DNA of 64,000 bases from Clostridia bacterium (lineage in GTDB: Bacteria; Bacillota; Clostridia; RGIG6154). How positions within the stretch are numbered: the stretch's first letter is position 1; each line of letters opens with the position of its first letter. Shown here in pieces: positions 24,147 to 35,300 of the stretch. A program made the position numbers and the translations under genes. A model generated the notes under the pieces. That model was given only the letters and a program-made list of their open reading frames with translations. It did no database searches and was not told the DNA's origin. The stretch spans positions 83,575-147,574 of the forward strand of contig JAFQQW010000016.1 in NCBI GenBank assembly GCA_017410375.1, in the 5' to 3' direction.

Positions 24147-26483
24147 CTATTTTATGTTTTTATAGATAATTTTAAATTCTTTTTCTTCAAATTTATTAAA
24201 TGTTACAGAAAGTTCCCGTTTACCGTTTTCTTCAAAAATCATATTTGACGGAAGAACGAGCGTGATATTTTCTTCAGTTGATTTTTGTTTTAAAAATGCT
24301 GTGGCGTTCTGATCGTTCCAATTGAGCGAAACCTCTGTATTGGTTCTTGTAAGCAACGGTCCTATTTCACCTTTTCCCCATCTTGAAGGCATTGCATTGA
24401 ATAAATACAATTCATTTGCTGTTGAAAATACAAACATTTCATTTATCGCACTTGTAATCCCCATATTCGCATCAAGCTGAACAGGTGCTTTTGTTTCCAT
24501 CCCGGCACAAGTGGCAACGCCCATTCTTCTCCAGTCATTATGCGTTGTAAACAAATTACTTAAAATACACGATTTTGCGAGCATATCAATCGCATTCAAT
24601 GCTTTATCGCCATAACCTAAACGAGAATAGGTGTTCGCCATATACGCAAGCGACCAACCTGATTGTTCCCTCATGCCCACAATCTCGCGTTTTTCAACCG
24701 CTTTTACTGCTGCTTCATAAAGTGCTGGATTACTGTTTTTCGTAATCTCGGTTCCCGGGAAAACAGGATACAGATGCGATTCATGTCTATGCTTGTAGTT
24801 ATCTTTATAAAAAGGATGCATCCACTCGGATAGTGCGCCGTCCTCATTAATCTGATAAGGCGGAATTTTTTTAAGCATTTCTTTAAGTTTTTCAGCTTTT
24901 TCCGAATACATTCCTGTGATTTCTATACCTTTAAGCAAGTTGGTGAACAGCTCTTTTGCTATTGCAAAATCCATCGTTGCATTAACAGTGACCTCAGAAT
25001 TGCAACCCATAGTCAATACATTTAAAGGAACATTTTCGGGAGAATTTGACGGTGATGATACAAAATATCCACTCTCATCAACAGTGAAATAATCTTCATA
25101 AAACAATGCCGCTTCATACATAAACGGTAATGCTCTGCGTTTTAAAAATTCTGTATCGCGGGTGTACAGATAATAGTCAAAATAATGTTGTGCAATCCAC
25201 CCTGCTCCGCCTGTCCAATGAAGAATATGCGGATAAACCAACTTATGAAGTCCGCTTTCGGGCGTACTTACAGAGCATATATTTATACCTCGACACCCGA
25301 AAAGTTTCATTGCATTTTCACGGTAATCATCCATATGTTCTTCAACATAGTTAAATACATTCAAAAGGAGCTTGGGCATATTTCCGCTTAAAGCCTGCCA
25401 ATATATCATTTCAAGATTTACATTAAACATGTTATATGCCCACATGCCATTATAATCACCGCACCAGAGACCATAAAGATGACAAGGAAGTCCATTTTCA
25501 CAGTTAGCACAAACCAAAAGATATCTACCGAACGACCATAGTTTTTCAACGAGTTCGTCCGAACATGTATTTCCGTAAGCATCCATCAGCAAAAGTTCAT
25601 TTGCTGTATCTCTGTTTCCATCCGAAAGTTTAAAGGTTGATGAATTGAACAACGCTTTGTGTAAAGGCATATGCAACATAAATGCCGTTTCATAGTCCGG
25701 TGCATCTGAAAGAATTTTTTCTATGTCAGAAAACTGTTGTTCTCTTTTCCCGTCAACAAAAGTTTTCAATACCAAATCAACACTTTTAGCGTTCGTTATA
25801 TGTATTCCGTTTTCTTCAATCGTTTCTGTTCCGTCGTGTGTTACCTTAGCAACTGCGCCGTATTCTTCGTCCCATTTTGAGCCAAAGAAAACAAATCCTC
25901 TTTTGTATGTTGTTTTTCCATCCGGCGTCGCAAGAGCACCAATCGTTTGCAAATCATGCACTTTCAAATCAACAAGTATATTTATACGGTAATCTCCCGA
26001 AGCGGTAATCTTGCAATAAACATTTCCGTCATTTCTTGAAACGAAGACCCTTTTTTTGAATGTTGTGTTACCTTCATCCCAAGGCACAACCGCTTCTTCT
26101 GTTTCCATATCAAGTGTGCGCTCATAATTTTTAAAAGCTTCATTGCAATCAAAAACCATATCAATGTCACAAAGCGGAAGCGGTCGTCCAAAAGAAGCTC
26201 CGTTAAAGCCTTTTTCTTTTAAAGCATCTGCTATAACATTTTCAGCCTCTTTAACCTTGTTTTTAGAAAGAAGATCACGCATAGTTTCAATATGCTCGTG
26301 AACATCGGGCAGAAACGGTTTATTCTTGTCACGCCACAATTTCGAATGATTTATCGCAATAATATCATGACCAATTCCGCCATACAAAAGAGCGCCTGTT
26401 TCACCATTTCCGAGTGGTGTTGCTTCTCTCCATATATCGGAATAGCACGACGCAGGATATTTCATTATAATTTCTTTTTTCAA
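24147..26483 (-). CDS. GH95-family glycosidase (alpha-L-fucosidase / alpha-galactosidase type)
   Basis: 778 residues with the GH95 layout: N-terminal beta domain (WREATPLGNGETGALLYGG, SKLWRD), then an (alpha/alpha)6 barrel and C-terminal beta domain. The motif FNVNLEMIYWQALSGN (about residue 350) carries the paired asparagines of GH95 catalytic centres. GH95 includes alpha-1,2-L-fucosidases and alpha-L-galactosidases; the sequence does not decide. No signal peptide. The TTG at 26483 is the best start, since GGAGG lies 7 nt upstream and the ATG at 26465 has no ribosome binding site. The gene is 26 bp after the GH36 gene and 12 bp before the GH110-like gene. Confidence 0.82.
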   Translation of the reverse strand: MKKEIIMKYPASCYSDIWREATPLGNGETGALLYGGIGHDIIAINHSKLWRDKNKPFLPDVHEHIETMRDLLSKNKVKEAENVIADALKEKGFNGASFGRPLPLCDIDMVFDCNEAFKNYERTLDMETEEAVVPWDEGNTTFKKRVFVSRNDGNVYCKITASGDYRINILVDLKVHDLQTIGALATPDGKTTYKRGFVFFGSKWDEEYGAVAKVTHDGTETIEENGIHITNAKSVDLVLKTFVDGKREQQFSDIEKILSDAPDYETAFMLHMPLHKALFNSSTFKLSDGNRDTANELLLMDAYGNTCSDELVEKLWSFGRYLLVCANCENGLPCHLYGLWCGDYNGMWAYNMFNVNLEMIYWQALSGNMPKLLLNVFNYVEEHMDDYRENAMKLFGCRGINICSVSTPESGLHKLVYPHILHWTGGAGWIAQHYFDYYLYTRDTEFLKRRALPFMYEAALFYEDYFTVDESGYFVSSPSNSPENVPLNVLTMGCNSEVTVNATMDFAIAKELFTNLLKGIEITGMYSEKAEKLKEMLKKIPPYQINEDGALSEWMHPFYKDNYKHRHESHLYPVFPGTEITKNSNPALYEAAVKAVEKREIVGMREQSGWSLAYMANTYSRLGYGDKALNAIDMLAKSCILSNLFTTHNDWRRMGVATCAGMETKAPVQLDANMGITSAINEMFVFSTANELYLFNAMPSRWGKGEIGPLLTRTNTEVSLNWNDQNATAFLKQKSTEENITLVLPSNMIFEENGKRELSVTFNKFEEKEFKIIYKNIK

Positions 26484-26509
26484 AACTACACCTCCATCTT
26501 TTTAGTCAT

Positions 26510-28711
26510 TTATGCTAAACGATTAAACACATATACTTTGTTGGTGTATTCATATCTGTGAATAGCTGTTATACCAAAATTCATCAGATAATCTCCGCCA
26601 AACACTTCTCCGGTTTCTTCTAATTCATATAAAGCATTTATATCCAACCCCTGTAATTTAATATGGTCTAAAGACGGATTTACCTTGCACTCCATTGTGT
26701 AATCAAATAAAACAACCTGGTTTTTATCTTCCGAAACAAATTGCCACACCGTATTCTGTGTTGATTTATCATAAGGCGAACGAATTCTGTACATATCACC
26801 ATAATGCACAGTTTTACGAATCCTTTTATAAAATTTAACCTGTTCAATCACCTGATTAAAATCATCTTCAGAAAGTTTATTCAAATCAAGCTCATAACCA
26901 AGTTGCCCTGCCATAGCTACATTACCACGGAGAGAAATGGGTGTTGTTCTGCCGACCTGATGATTTGGAACTGCTGAAACATGCGATCCCATAGAAGATA
27001 CAGGATACACCATACTTGTGCCATGCTGAATGTACATTCGTTCTATCGCATCAGTATTATCACTTGTCCAGATTTGCGGAGAATAATACAGCATCGCAGG
27101 ATCAAATCTGCCTCCGCCACCACTACATCCTTCAAACAAAACATTCGGGAAAGTGGTTGTGATTCTTTCAAGAACATCATAAAGTCCAAGCACATATCGG
27201 TGTGCAATTTCACCCTGTTGATCAGAAGGATATGCCAATGAGCCAACTTCTGAAATATAACGATTCATATCCCATTTTACATATGTAATATTTGCACGAT
27301 GCAATACATCACTCACAGCATTCACAATATAATCACAAACATCTTTTCTCGATAGATCTAAAACATACTGGTTTCTGCCCACGCTCATTTCACGACCGGG
27401 TACCCCAATACACCAGTCAGGATGTGCCCGGAACAAGTCGCTGTCTTCCGAAACCATTTCGGGTTCAAACCAAAGTCCGAACTGCATACCCAAATCATTC
27501 ACACGCTTTGCAAGATTCTCAAGACCTTTTGGCAACTTGTTTTTATCTTCATACCAATCGCCCAAAGATGTTGTATCATCATTTCGTTTACCGAACCAAC
27601 CATCATCTAAAACCATAAGGTCAATCCCTGCACTTTTAGCTTTTTCAGCTATGCTTACGATTTTATCTTCATTAAAATCAAAATATGTTGCCTCCCAGTT
27701 GTTAATTAAAACAGGCCTCTCTGCATCGCGATATTTTCCACGGCATATACGGCTTCTGTAAAGACTGTGATATGTCCTTGACATTTTTCCTAATCCGTCT
27801 GATGAATAGACCAAAACAGCTTCAGGGGACTGAAAATCTTCCCCGGAATTTAGTTTCCAACAAAAATCGTGTGGATTTATTCCCATATATACACGTGTCG
27901 TATCCTGGCCATTTACATCAACACCGGCAACGAAATTTCCGCTATATACCAAGCTGAATCCGTACACTTCTCCGCTTTCTTCTGTGGTTTCAGGACGAGC
28001 CAATGCCACAAAATTGTTTTGAATATGGCTTGTTGTTCCTTTCGCACTGGAAACCTCGATTTTTGTATGCGATAATTTTGTATTGTTGATATGTCTTTCT
28101 CTTGCATGAGTTCCTGCAAGATTAATAAACTCATAGTTCATATCGGGCAAATCAACAGTTGCACTCATAACCGATTTTAAATAAATACATTGCGTTCCGT
28201 TATTTATGTAACGCACACTTCTTGCAATGGCATCATACTTTTCAAAAGTGGTATAACAAAGTACAGCTTCAAGACCTGAAATTGCGTCTTTTAAATAAAT
28301 TTCCAATGTTGTTGCTTCGTCATCAGATTCAGTATAAGTAGCCGGCAAACCTTTTAAAGTCGGCTTCCCTTTGAAAATTTTATATCCGTTATACCAAAGC
28401 TGTGTTACGGTACTTCCATTTTCATACCGAGCGTGAAAGGATGGTGTTCTGAAATCAGCACTACCGAAGGTTGAGAAATCAAGCAAAATATTATCTCCTC
28501 GGATGCCAAGTTTTTCATAAGAATCACTGTTAACCACAGAGTAACTTGAAGTATGTGCTTTTGCAAGACTATCACACGATGGCATAAATGCGATTTTTTT
28601 ACCATAATGTGCGTGAAACAGATACTTGTCTTCCACAACTCCAATAATATAACTTGTGTTTGGTGTTTCAAGATAGAAATTTTTTGTTTCTTTATCAAAA
28701 CGAATTGACAT
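26510..28711 (-). CDS. Alpha-galactosidase, GH36
   Basis: 733 residues, the length of the large tetrameric GH36 alpha-galactosidases of Firmicutes. N-terminal beta-supersandwich to about residue 330, then the TIM barrel with VLINNWEATYFDFNEDKI, LMVLDDGWFGKRNDD, LWFEPEMVSEDSDL, the nucleophile aspartate in YVKWDMNRYISE (about 475) and the acid/base aspartate in WTSDNTDAIERM (about 545). FEGCSGGGGRFDP is also diagnostic. It removes terminal alpha-galactose from oligosaccharides in the cytoplasm. GAGGAGG precedes ATG 28711. Second gene of its operon, after the GH106-like gene. Confidence 0.94.
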   Translation of the reverse strand: MSIRFDKETKNFYLETPNTSYIIGVVEDKYLFHAHYGKKIAFMPSCDSLAKAHTSSYSVVNSDSYEKLGIRGDNILLDFSTFGSADFRTPSFHARYENGSTVTQLWYNGYKIFKGKPTLKGLPATYTESDDEATTLEIYLKDAISGLEAVLCYTTFEKYDAIARSVRYINNGTQCIYLKSVMSATVDLPDMNYEFINLAGTHARERHINNTKLSHTKIEVSSAKGTTSHIQNNFVALARPETTEESGEVYGFSLVYSGNFVAGVDVNGQDTTRVYMGINPHDFCWKLNSGEDFQSPEAVLVYSSDGLGKMSRTYHSLYRSRICRGKYRDAERPVLINNWEATYFDFNEDKIVSIAEKAKSAGIDLMVLDDGWFGKRNDDTTSLGDWYEDKNKLPKGLENLAKRVNDLGMQFGLWFEPEMVSEDSDLFRAHPDWCIGVPGREMSVGRNQYVLDLSRKDVCDYIVNAVSDVLHRANITYVKWDMNRYISEVGSLAYPSDQQGEIAHRYVLGLYDVLERITTTFPNVLFEGCSGGGGRFDPAMLYYSPQIWTSDNTDAIERMYIQHGTSMVYPVSSMGSHVSAVPNHQVGRTTPISLRGNVAMAGQLGYELDLNKLSEDDFNQVIEQVKFYKRIRKTVHYGDMYRIRSPYDKSTQNTVWQFVSEDKNQVVLFDYTMECKVNPSLDHIKLQGLDINALYELEETGEVFGGDYLMNFGITAIHRYEYTNKVYVFNRLA

Positions 28712-28751
28712 AAATTAATTCCTCCTCACAGAATTTATATTTCATATTGCA

Positions 28752-31454
28752 TCAGCACACTCCGGTTTCTACGAAACAGTAACCCTCGTTCCATTTTTCA
28801 AGTTGTTTCCATGTGTAGTTCCATACACATCTTTCTTTGAAAAATGACCCCGGACCAACTCCGTAACTTTCTCCGATTTCAAGATGGTGAGGTCCAAGCA
28901 GATTTCTCAAATTGTTTATTAGTGTAATTTCAATCTTGTTTCTGCCTTTCTCTGCAATGTCTAAAATCGGGATTTTTTCGTTATAAAGAGTTATCTTTTC
29001 ATTGTTCCCTATTTTAATGCGAACGGCATTTATACCTTTGAGGTCAAGCATAAGATAGGGATTTTCACCAAGAACATCAACCGTGCCCTCAACGGTAAGT
29101 TCACCGCTGAAGAATGGAAAACCCTGCTGTTCAATATTTGAAAGTGTAATCTCGCTCTTAGGTTCTTCTATTGTAAAATCACCTGTATAACGAACTGCGT
29201 TTTTGTCAAGCTTTTCCCAGTTGTCGTCCGTTCCCACAGAGAAATCACCAGCCAAATAAATTGCTTCAATTTCCATATCGTAGAAGAGCTTGTTCTTTTC
29301 ACTTTCAAAAAGTTTAGATTTACGGATATTTTCATATACAGTTTCGGACTGAACAAAATTACAGTCAAAACTTATTGTGTTTTTACCGAGTATTAAATAC
29401 TTTGAAATATCAGTTTTTCGGAACGAGATATCTCTGAAATATCCCTCGTCTTTAAATTCTACTTCTATTCCGTTGACATATATTTTAAATATTTCGGGAG
29501 TCTCGCACACAAGATACAATTTTTCGGGAATGTAGTTTGCAGTCACAAAGTACTCCTGATGGATTTTAACAGGTCGTGCAAGCTCATTCGCACGCTCTGC
29601 AATATTTAAAACATATCCGTCTTTTTCCTGAAGTTCACCATCAAAATAGTAATCACATTTATCAAGAGTGATTGAGTTTTCAATCTTTCCCTTAATTGCA
29701 AATGTTCCACTCAAACGAACCTCTGAGTCTTTAAGAGGCATTTGGGGTGTATCTTCTGTTTCAACAACCATAAGACTGCCCCAAGGCTCAAATTCATAAG
29801 GTGATTCAAAAGGTTCAAGCTCGCCGATTTCAATATTAACCTTAAGCCCGTTAACCAGAATTTCAGACCGTTTTCTTTCTACGCTTGTATTTGTGAAGTA
29901 ATGAACTTTATACTTATCATTTTCACGAAGCGTATATGTCAGCGACTTATCTGTTGTTACGGAATTTTCGTCAAGAGAATTTGCGCAGTCTAAAATAATA
30001 CCGCCGTTTGTTGTAAATTCCGATAAAATCTTTTCGGTTGTGGGAAGAAGCACATCGCATTCTGCAGTAATCACGTATTTGTAGCTCTGAAAACCGATTT
30101 CAATTCTGTCCTCAACAACTCTTGCGTGTCGTTCCATAATGGTTTCATCACCTAAATGGAAAGGCAAATGCTTTTCTTCAAGTTCATGAATAAGATTTAT
30201 AAATCTGGCAAACTTTTCATTAATTCCTGCATTTTCGCCGGCATCGTAAAGTGTCCAGGCTGATGTCTGTGGATGAATAACCAAAATTTCAGGCTTGATT
30301 TTACCCTCCGTTAAAATCATTCCCTCTCTGCTCATAGCATCAACAAAGTGTTTATATTCACTCCACCAGGGTTGCTGACAGTACATCGCAGGCGGATAAT
30401 CTCTCTTTCTTATACCTCTGTTTGAGTATCCCTCGAGGTGCTGGCAAAGAAGGTTAACACCACGAACCATCTGCCATTCGTACATACCTTTAAGCTCTGA
30501 AAAGCTTATATTGTGCCCACAACAAGCGAAAGTTTCAGAAAGAACTTGCTTTTTCCCCAACTGTTGTGCAACAGAACTTAATTGATGCATTGTTAAACCG
30601 TCAGAAATTCCTCTTCCGAGCCAATCCATTCCGGGAATGTGGAAATATTCATAATGCGGCATACAAGCACCGTTTGAAGGGAGCTGTGATAAAAATGTTT
30701 CCTCTAAAACAAGATGGCCGGTAAGTTTAAGACCTCTTTCATCGCACCAATCATATATCTGTTTCATATAAGCTGACGAAAACAAATCCGTCACCATTTT
30801 CCAGAAATTCACACGTACTTCTTTGTATCCGTCCACTTCAAAAAACAGTGCATCAAGGTGTGAAAGCAAATCGTCATTATAACGGTTTTGGTATTCTGAA
30901 ACCATCACAAAACTCCACGGAATACCGTTTCTTGAAACCTGCGGTTCATCGGTGAAAAAGCCCTCAATACTGTTTTTATATTTCTGATAATATGGTTCAT
31001 AGGTGCATTCAATGAATTTTGCAATTATCTTTTCATCTAAAGTATCAACATAAAAAGGATTCACATCGTAATAAAAATACAAATCACCTATCTGACAAAT
31101 TGCAGTTTCTTTATGGGTAAATTCTTTTTCAAAGCGAAGATATTTCTGCTGATAATCAATACCATGACCGTTTACAAATCCGTTTCCGAAACCGCTGGGC
31201 CATCCATTTTCATCATAAGCCCAAGCGCCCATACCGAGCTTTTCAGCCTCATCAATCGATACAGAAACATTTTCGAACCATTCTTCTCCCATATACTCTG
31301 TCTGAAGTCCGCCCCTTGCGTGCATGAAAAATCCGCCGATACCAACATCGTGCATTTTCTTTATCTGACTTCTTGTTTCTTCGGTATCAAGTTTTTCATT
31401 CCAACTCCAAAAAGGTATGGGACGGTATTTATCAGATATATTCTTAAAATTCAT
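28752..31454 (-). CDS. GH106-like alpha-L-rhamnosidase family protein
   Basis: 900 residues. The N-terminal barrel has PFWSWNEKLDTEETRSQIK, GIGGFFMHARGGLQTEY and AYDENGWPSGFGNG (residues 15-95), then GFFTDEPQVSRNGIPWS, GHLVLEETFLSQ, SETFACCGHNISF, which fit GH106 and related large proteins. The C-terminal 300 residues are beta-sandwich sugar-binding-like domains (KLYLVCETPEIFKIYVNG). GH106 enzymes remove alpha-L-rhamnose from pectic or other plant glycans; because the family is broad, activity is tentative. No signal peptide. ATG 31454 fits GAGGGGA at 6 nt; ATG 31460 is too close. It is probably the first gene of the four-glycosidase operon, after a hairpin at 31511-31539. Confidence 0.75.
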   Translation of the reverse strand: MNFKNISDKYRPIPFWSWNEKLDTEETRSQIKKMHDVGIGGFFMHARGGLQTEYMGEEWFENVSVSIDEAEKLGMGAWAYDENGWPSGFGNGFVNGHGIDYQQKYLRFEKEFTHKETAICQIGDLYFYYDVNPFYVDTLDEKIIAKFIECTYEPYYQKYKNSIEGFFTDEPQVSRNGIPWSFVMVSEYQNRYNDDLLSHLDALFFEVDGYKEVRVNFWKMVTDLFSSAYMKQIYDWCDERGLKLTGHLVLEETFLSQLPSNGACMPHYEYFHIPGMDWLGRGISDGLTMHQLSSVAQQLGKKQVLSETFACCGHNISFSELKGMYEWQMVRGVNLLCQHLEGYSNRGIRKRDYPPAMYCQQPWWSEYKHFVDAMSREGMILTEGKIKPEILVIHPQTSAWTLYDAGENAGINEKFARFINLIHELEEKHLPFHLGDETIMERHARVVEDRIEIGFQSYKYVITAECDVLLPTTEKILSEFTTNGGIILDCANSLDENSVTTDKSLTYTLRENDKYKVHYFTNTSVERKRSEILVNGLKVNIEIGELEPFESPYEFEPWGSLMVVETEDTPQMPLKDSEVRLSGTFAIKGKIENSITLDKCDYYFDGELQEKDGYVLNIAERANELARPVKIHQEYFVTANYIPEKLYLVCETPEIFKIYVNGIEVEFKDEGYFRDISFRKTDISKYLILGKNTISFDCNFVQSETVYENIRKSKLFESEKNKLFYDMEIEAIYLAGDFSVGTDDNWEKLDKNAVRYTGDFTIEEPKSEITLSNIEQQGFPFFSGELTVEGTVDVLGENPYLMLDLKGINAVRIKIGNNEKITLYNEKIPILDIAEKGRNKIEITLINNLRNLLGPHHLEIGESYGVGPGSFFKERCVWNYTWKQLEKWNEGYCFVETGVC

Positions 31455-31510
31455 AAGCATTCCCCTCAGTTATTTGTTCTTTAACCTTATGCAAATCTGA
31501 AAAAGAAAGT

Positions 31511-31539
31511 CGCCTGTTCGTTGAAACCATGAACAGGCG
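31511..31539 (-). terminator. Hairpin between SGNH gene and GH106 gene
   Basis: 9-bp stem CGCCTGTTC / GAACAGGCG with an 11-nt loop and the tail ACTTTCTTTTTC on the minus strand. It would reduce read-through from the 31621-37250 genes into the GH106 operon. Confidence 0.65.
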
Positions 31540-31620
31540 TATAAAATACTTTTCAGTTGTTTGAACACAAGTGACTATATCTTGAAAACATACTTTCTTT
31601 TAGTAAACAGAGCGCCTTTT

Positions 31621-32337
31621 TCAAAATTGTTCTTCTATTATTTTTTGAACTGTTTCTTTTTCACTTTCAGAAACTTCTTCATCAAAATCGCAGAAACTGT
31701 TATTCAGAACAGAGTTACCGGTTAAAACTTTGTACCACAAAAGACCTGCTGCATATCTGCCTATACCAAGTTTCAGATGAAAGGTATCGCGGTAAACACT
31801 TTCGATACCATTATGAAGAATACAGCCAATCATCTCGCCGGAAGGAATGATTCCGTCAGCAGAAATTTCTATCTTCGCCTGTTCATAAGCAGTTTTGATA
31901 TCTTTAAACATTTCATCATAAACTTCATATCCAAGCTCGTTGATTTTTTTACTGCCGCTTTCGTAAGCCCATGTCTGATGAATGTAAATTTTTGCTTTAG
32001 GAGAATGTTCTTTTATGTAATTTGTAAGTTCAAAAATGTACGGCTTGTAATTTGCAAAATCTACCGATTCTGTGCTTACCTGCTGAATGGTTATAACATC
32101 CCACTCCCTGTTTATAAGTGCATCTTTAAGCGTTACGAGAAAACCTGTGCTTTTCCCATTCATCTCCAGCATGTATTCTTTCAGGTTCCCTTTCATATTT
32201 TTGAAATGTCTGAAAAAAGAGCATGCACCGATATACAAATTAAAACAATTTATATCCACACCATCTGCATGGGCTATTTGATGCAGATATCTTGTCGCAT
32301 CCTGCGAAAAGCTGTTTCCTATCGATAAAATATTCAT
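31621..32337 (-). CDS. SGNH-hydrolase-like DUF4886 family protein
   Basis: 238 residues. The N-terminus ILSIGNSFSQDATRYLHQIA carries the GNSFS block of SGNH/GDSL esterase-like proteins with the putative nucleophile serine; ITIQQVSTES (about residue 85) matches the second block and DTFHLKLGIGRYAAGLLWY (about 185) supplies the D-x-x-H pair. This is the layout of DUF4886 proteins found in glycan-degradation clusters, where deacetylase or carbohydrate esterase activity is suspected. No signal peptide. It lies 23 bp after the gene for the giant secreted protein and shares its direction. Substrate unknown. Confidence 0.75.
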   Translation of the reverse strand: MNILSIGNSFSQDATRYLHQIAHADGVDINCFNLYIGACSFFRHFKNMKGNLKEYMLEMNGKSTGFLVTLKDALINREWDVITIQQVSTESVDFANYKPYIFELTNYIKEHSPKAKIYIHQTWAYESGSKKINELGYEVYDEMFKDIKTAYEQAKIEISADGIIPSGEMIGCILHNGIESVYRDTFHLKLGIGRYAAGLLWYKVLTGNSVLNNSFCDFDEEVSESEKETVQKIIEEQF

Positions 32338-32360
32338 GTCTTTTCTCCCTCTTATAACAA

Positions 32361-35300
32361 TTATTTTGCAGGACTTATAGTCATTTCTACTTTTGACCCG
32401 TCAATAAGTACTTTGCCATTAAACTCTGCTAAAGGTAACACGATGGTTGTGTTTACGCCATCAGGTCGTTCTTCGTTGTTGATAATGGTATAATCGCCTT
32501 CAAGTGTCTTATTTTCTTTATCTGTAACCTTAACGTGTGCCAAAAAGCCTTGTAAGGTTCCTGCTTTAACCTCAAACGGGAATTGACTCAAAGGCACAAC
32601 TACACGGAATCCCTGCGCATTCGAGCCTGTTCCGATAGATTTAACCGTAAAAGGTTCGAAGTCTTTCGGTGTATTAACGGTTGCGTTCTGTTCACCATCA
32701 AAAGGTTTGGTTGAAATCTCAATTTTTGCCAAGCTATACGATTCCGGGGCATCTGGCAAAGCAAAAGTTATAGGCATTGCACAAGCATCTGCACGAACAT
32801 CGTTACCTGAAATTGTTCCGGTGAACGGAACATCTTCCCCACCGTTTTTAGATTTCAACACACCTCTTACATATAAGCCTTTCAACTGATTTTCAGCAGG
32901 TGAAAAGCCCAATGCTTTGTAGCCAACAACAACACGAAGTGCCGCACCTTTTGAACCGCCTATGCCATTTACTTTGTATTCGCCATCTTTAAATGTAACG
33001 GACTCGGATTCGTTTGTTTTACCGCTATCATCAAATGCTTTTTCCGATGCAGGCAATTCGTCGGTAAAGGGTTTGGCCGAAAGTTCAAAATTGCTCATTT
33101 TAAACTCATCAATGCTTGCACTTCCCATCTGAGCCGGTTGTTGCAAAAGAATAACAACTCTTTCGGTTGTCCCTTCATTACCCAAAACAAAAACATTAAA
33201 GTTAAATGCTTCTCCTGTTGTTCTGTGCGTCAAAGTGCCGCGTGCATATAAACCGCCTAAAAGATTTGGCTCTATTGGAAGGTCAATTTTTTCGCCCTTC
33301 ACAACCACACGCAATTTGCCTGCACCCGAGCCTATGCCTTCAATCGAAATTTTCTGCGTATAAGTTTCAGGAATTTTTGAAGAAATCTGTGGAACATTGG
33401 AGTTGTCCTGCTCATAAACCGGTTTGCCGATGGTCTCTTTAATATTTTCAGTTGTAGGACCATTTGATAAAGGAGCTAACACGCCGCTTCCGTATTCTTC
33501 TGTACTACCGTCTGTTTTTGTTGCGATAAGCTTGTAGTTAAATTCTGCGGAAGAAGAATTTACTTTTACCAATGCTTCAAAAGGATATTTGTCATCGGTA
33601 ACCGTTTTCTTTTCACCATTTGCTTCATATTCCACCGTAATAGATTTGATATCTTTATCTGTTACATATACATAAGCGTGATATTTTTCGGGATTAAACT
33701 GAATGACATAACCTTTACCGTTCTTATGCGTAGATTCCGTTTTTTCTGCTGTGGGATTATAAAGAATTTTGTCCAATGCATAAGACGGTTTTTTCGCAAT
33801 ATCGGTTTTAATAATCGCAGTTACAATGCCTTTTGCGGGAATGTTAACGGCAAATACACCGTTTGCGACTGTTACTTCAGTTGTATTTCCTGCCGCATCA
33901 TAAATGGTAGCAACACCATTTAGGCCTGCAAATTCATTACCTAATGTGATGTTGGTATTTACATTCTGTGCAGACTCGTTGACCATTGCCACACCCAATA
34001 CACCGTCTTTTTTCGCGGTCACATAATTAACGTTTATGTCAGAAGATTTTACGATGTCGCGGACATTACATAACCACATACCCTCTTCATTATACATTTT
34101 TCCGGGTTTCGCTCCATACTGATTTGATACGAAGTAGGAATAGCCGTCATACCAGATTTCAGGGAATGAAACTTTACCATTCGAACGCGACATAACTTCC
34201 TGAATCTGGAAATCTTCTACAATCGCCTGGAAGGGAGCTACATGTGTGTAATAAATAATGTTGTATTCAGGTCCTTCATAAGGATATTCAGGCTTCATAT
34301 AGTTTGTATAATATCTTTCGATATAATAACCGGGATAATTGGTAAATCTGCCCAAAATTGCATTTCTGCCCTGGGTTTCAAAGAAGTTATCCCCTGTCCA
34401 GTCAGACATCTTATACATAAAAGGTGCCCAGGTGTTCATTAAAATAAAGTTACTGTGCCCTGCAGTGAATGTATGCTCTGTTGTAAGACCTGCTGTTGCA
34501 AAGGTCCAGCCGGGTGCATCATCCTCATCTACAACCGAGGTCATACCCATTGCAGGTTTCCATGTGCCGTATTCGTTTTCCAAACGCCACTGGAAATCAC
34601 CATGCCACCACCAGTTTGCCTTATCGGCATTAATAACGTGCACATCAGCTGCAGATTGCGGATCAACATGGTACATATTATCTGCGTATCCGTTCTGATA
34701 TCCCATAGAGGAAAGGGCAGTCATTAACCCCTGTGTAAAGGTTTGTGCCGCATCTAAATATTTTTTTTCGCCCGTTACCTGATACGCATACATCAGAGGC
34801 GGAATGTAACTGTTGTAATCGGTCAATACAAACGCATCTGTGTTGGTGCCCTTTTTATATTTTTCATCGCTAAGCTTTGCAACAATTCCATCTGCATCGG
34901 TTTTAATTTGCTTAAGATATGCCGCATCCCCTGTCATATTGTAAAAACCAATCTGTGCTGTGATGCCTGCTTGTGACGCACCTTTAGTGCCTTTGTTGAT
35001 TGCGGTTTGCAACGCATACGGCATTCTTCCCTGACTCATTTCATAGAGTGATGTCCACATTGCACTGCCACCAATGTTAGGTGTAGTGGTCAGCTCGTTG
35101 GAGCCTAAAACGGATGTATCTTTCAAATCATAGTTGAAATGGTTATGCTTTCTGCTGAGCATAAATGCGATTGATGGAGCCACGCGTTCATCTAAAAGCA
35201 CTTCATCTTCTGTTAATAAATAACGCTGAACCAACTGAAGCGCATTACATTGAGCTACCTGATGGTCATATTCGGCATAGTAAAAACCCATACCGTTTTC

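Noticed and set aside
31777..32328. Open frame of 183 codons antisense to the SGNH-like gene
   Set aside because: No ribosome binding site or recognisable domain; the opposite strand has clear SGNH motifs.
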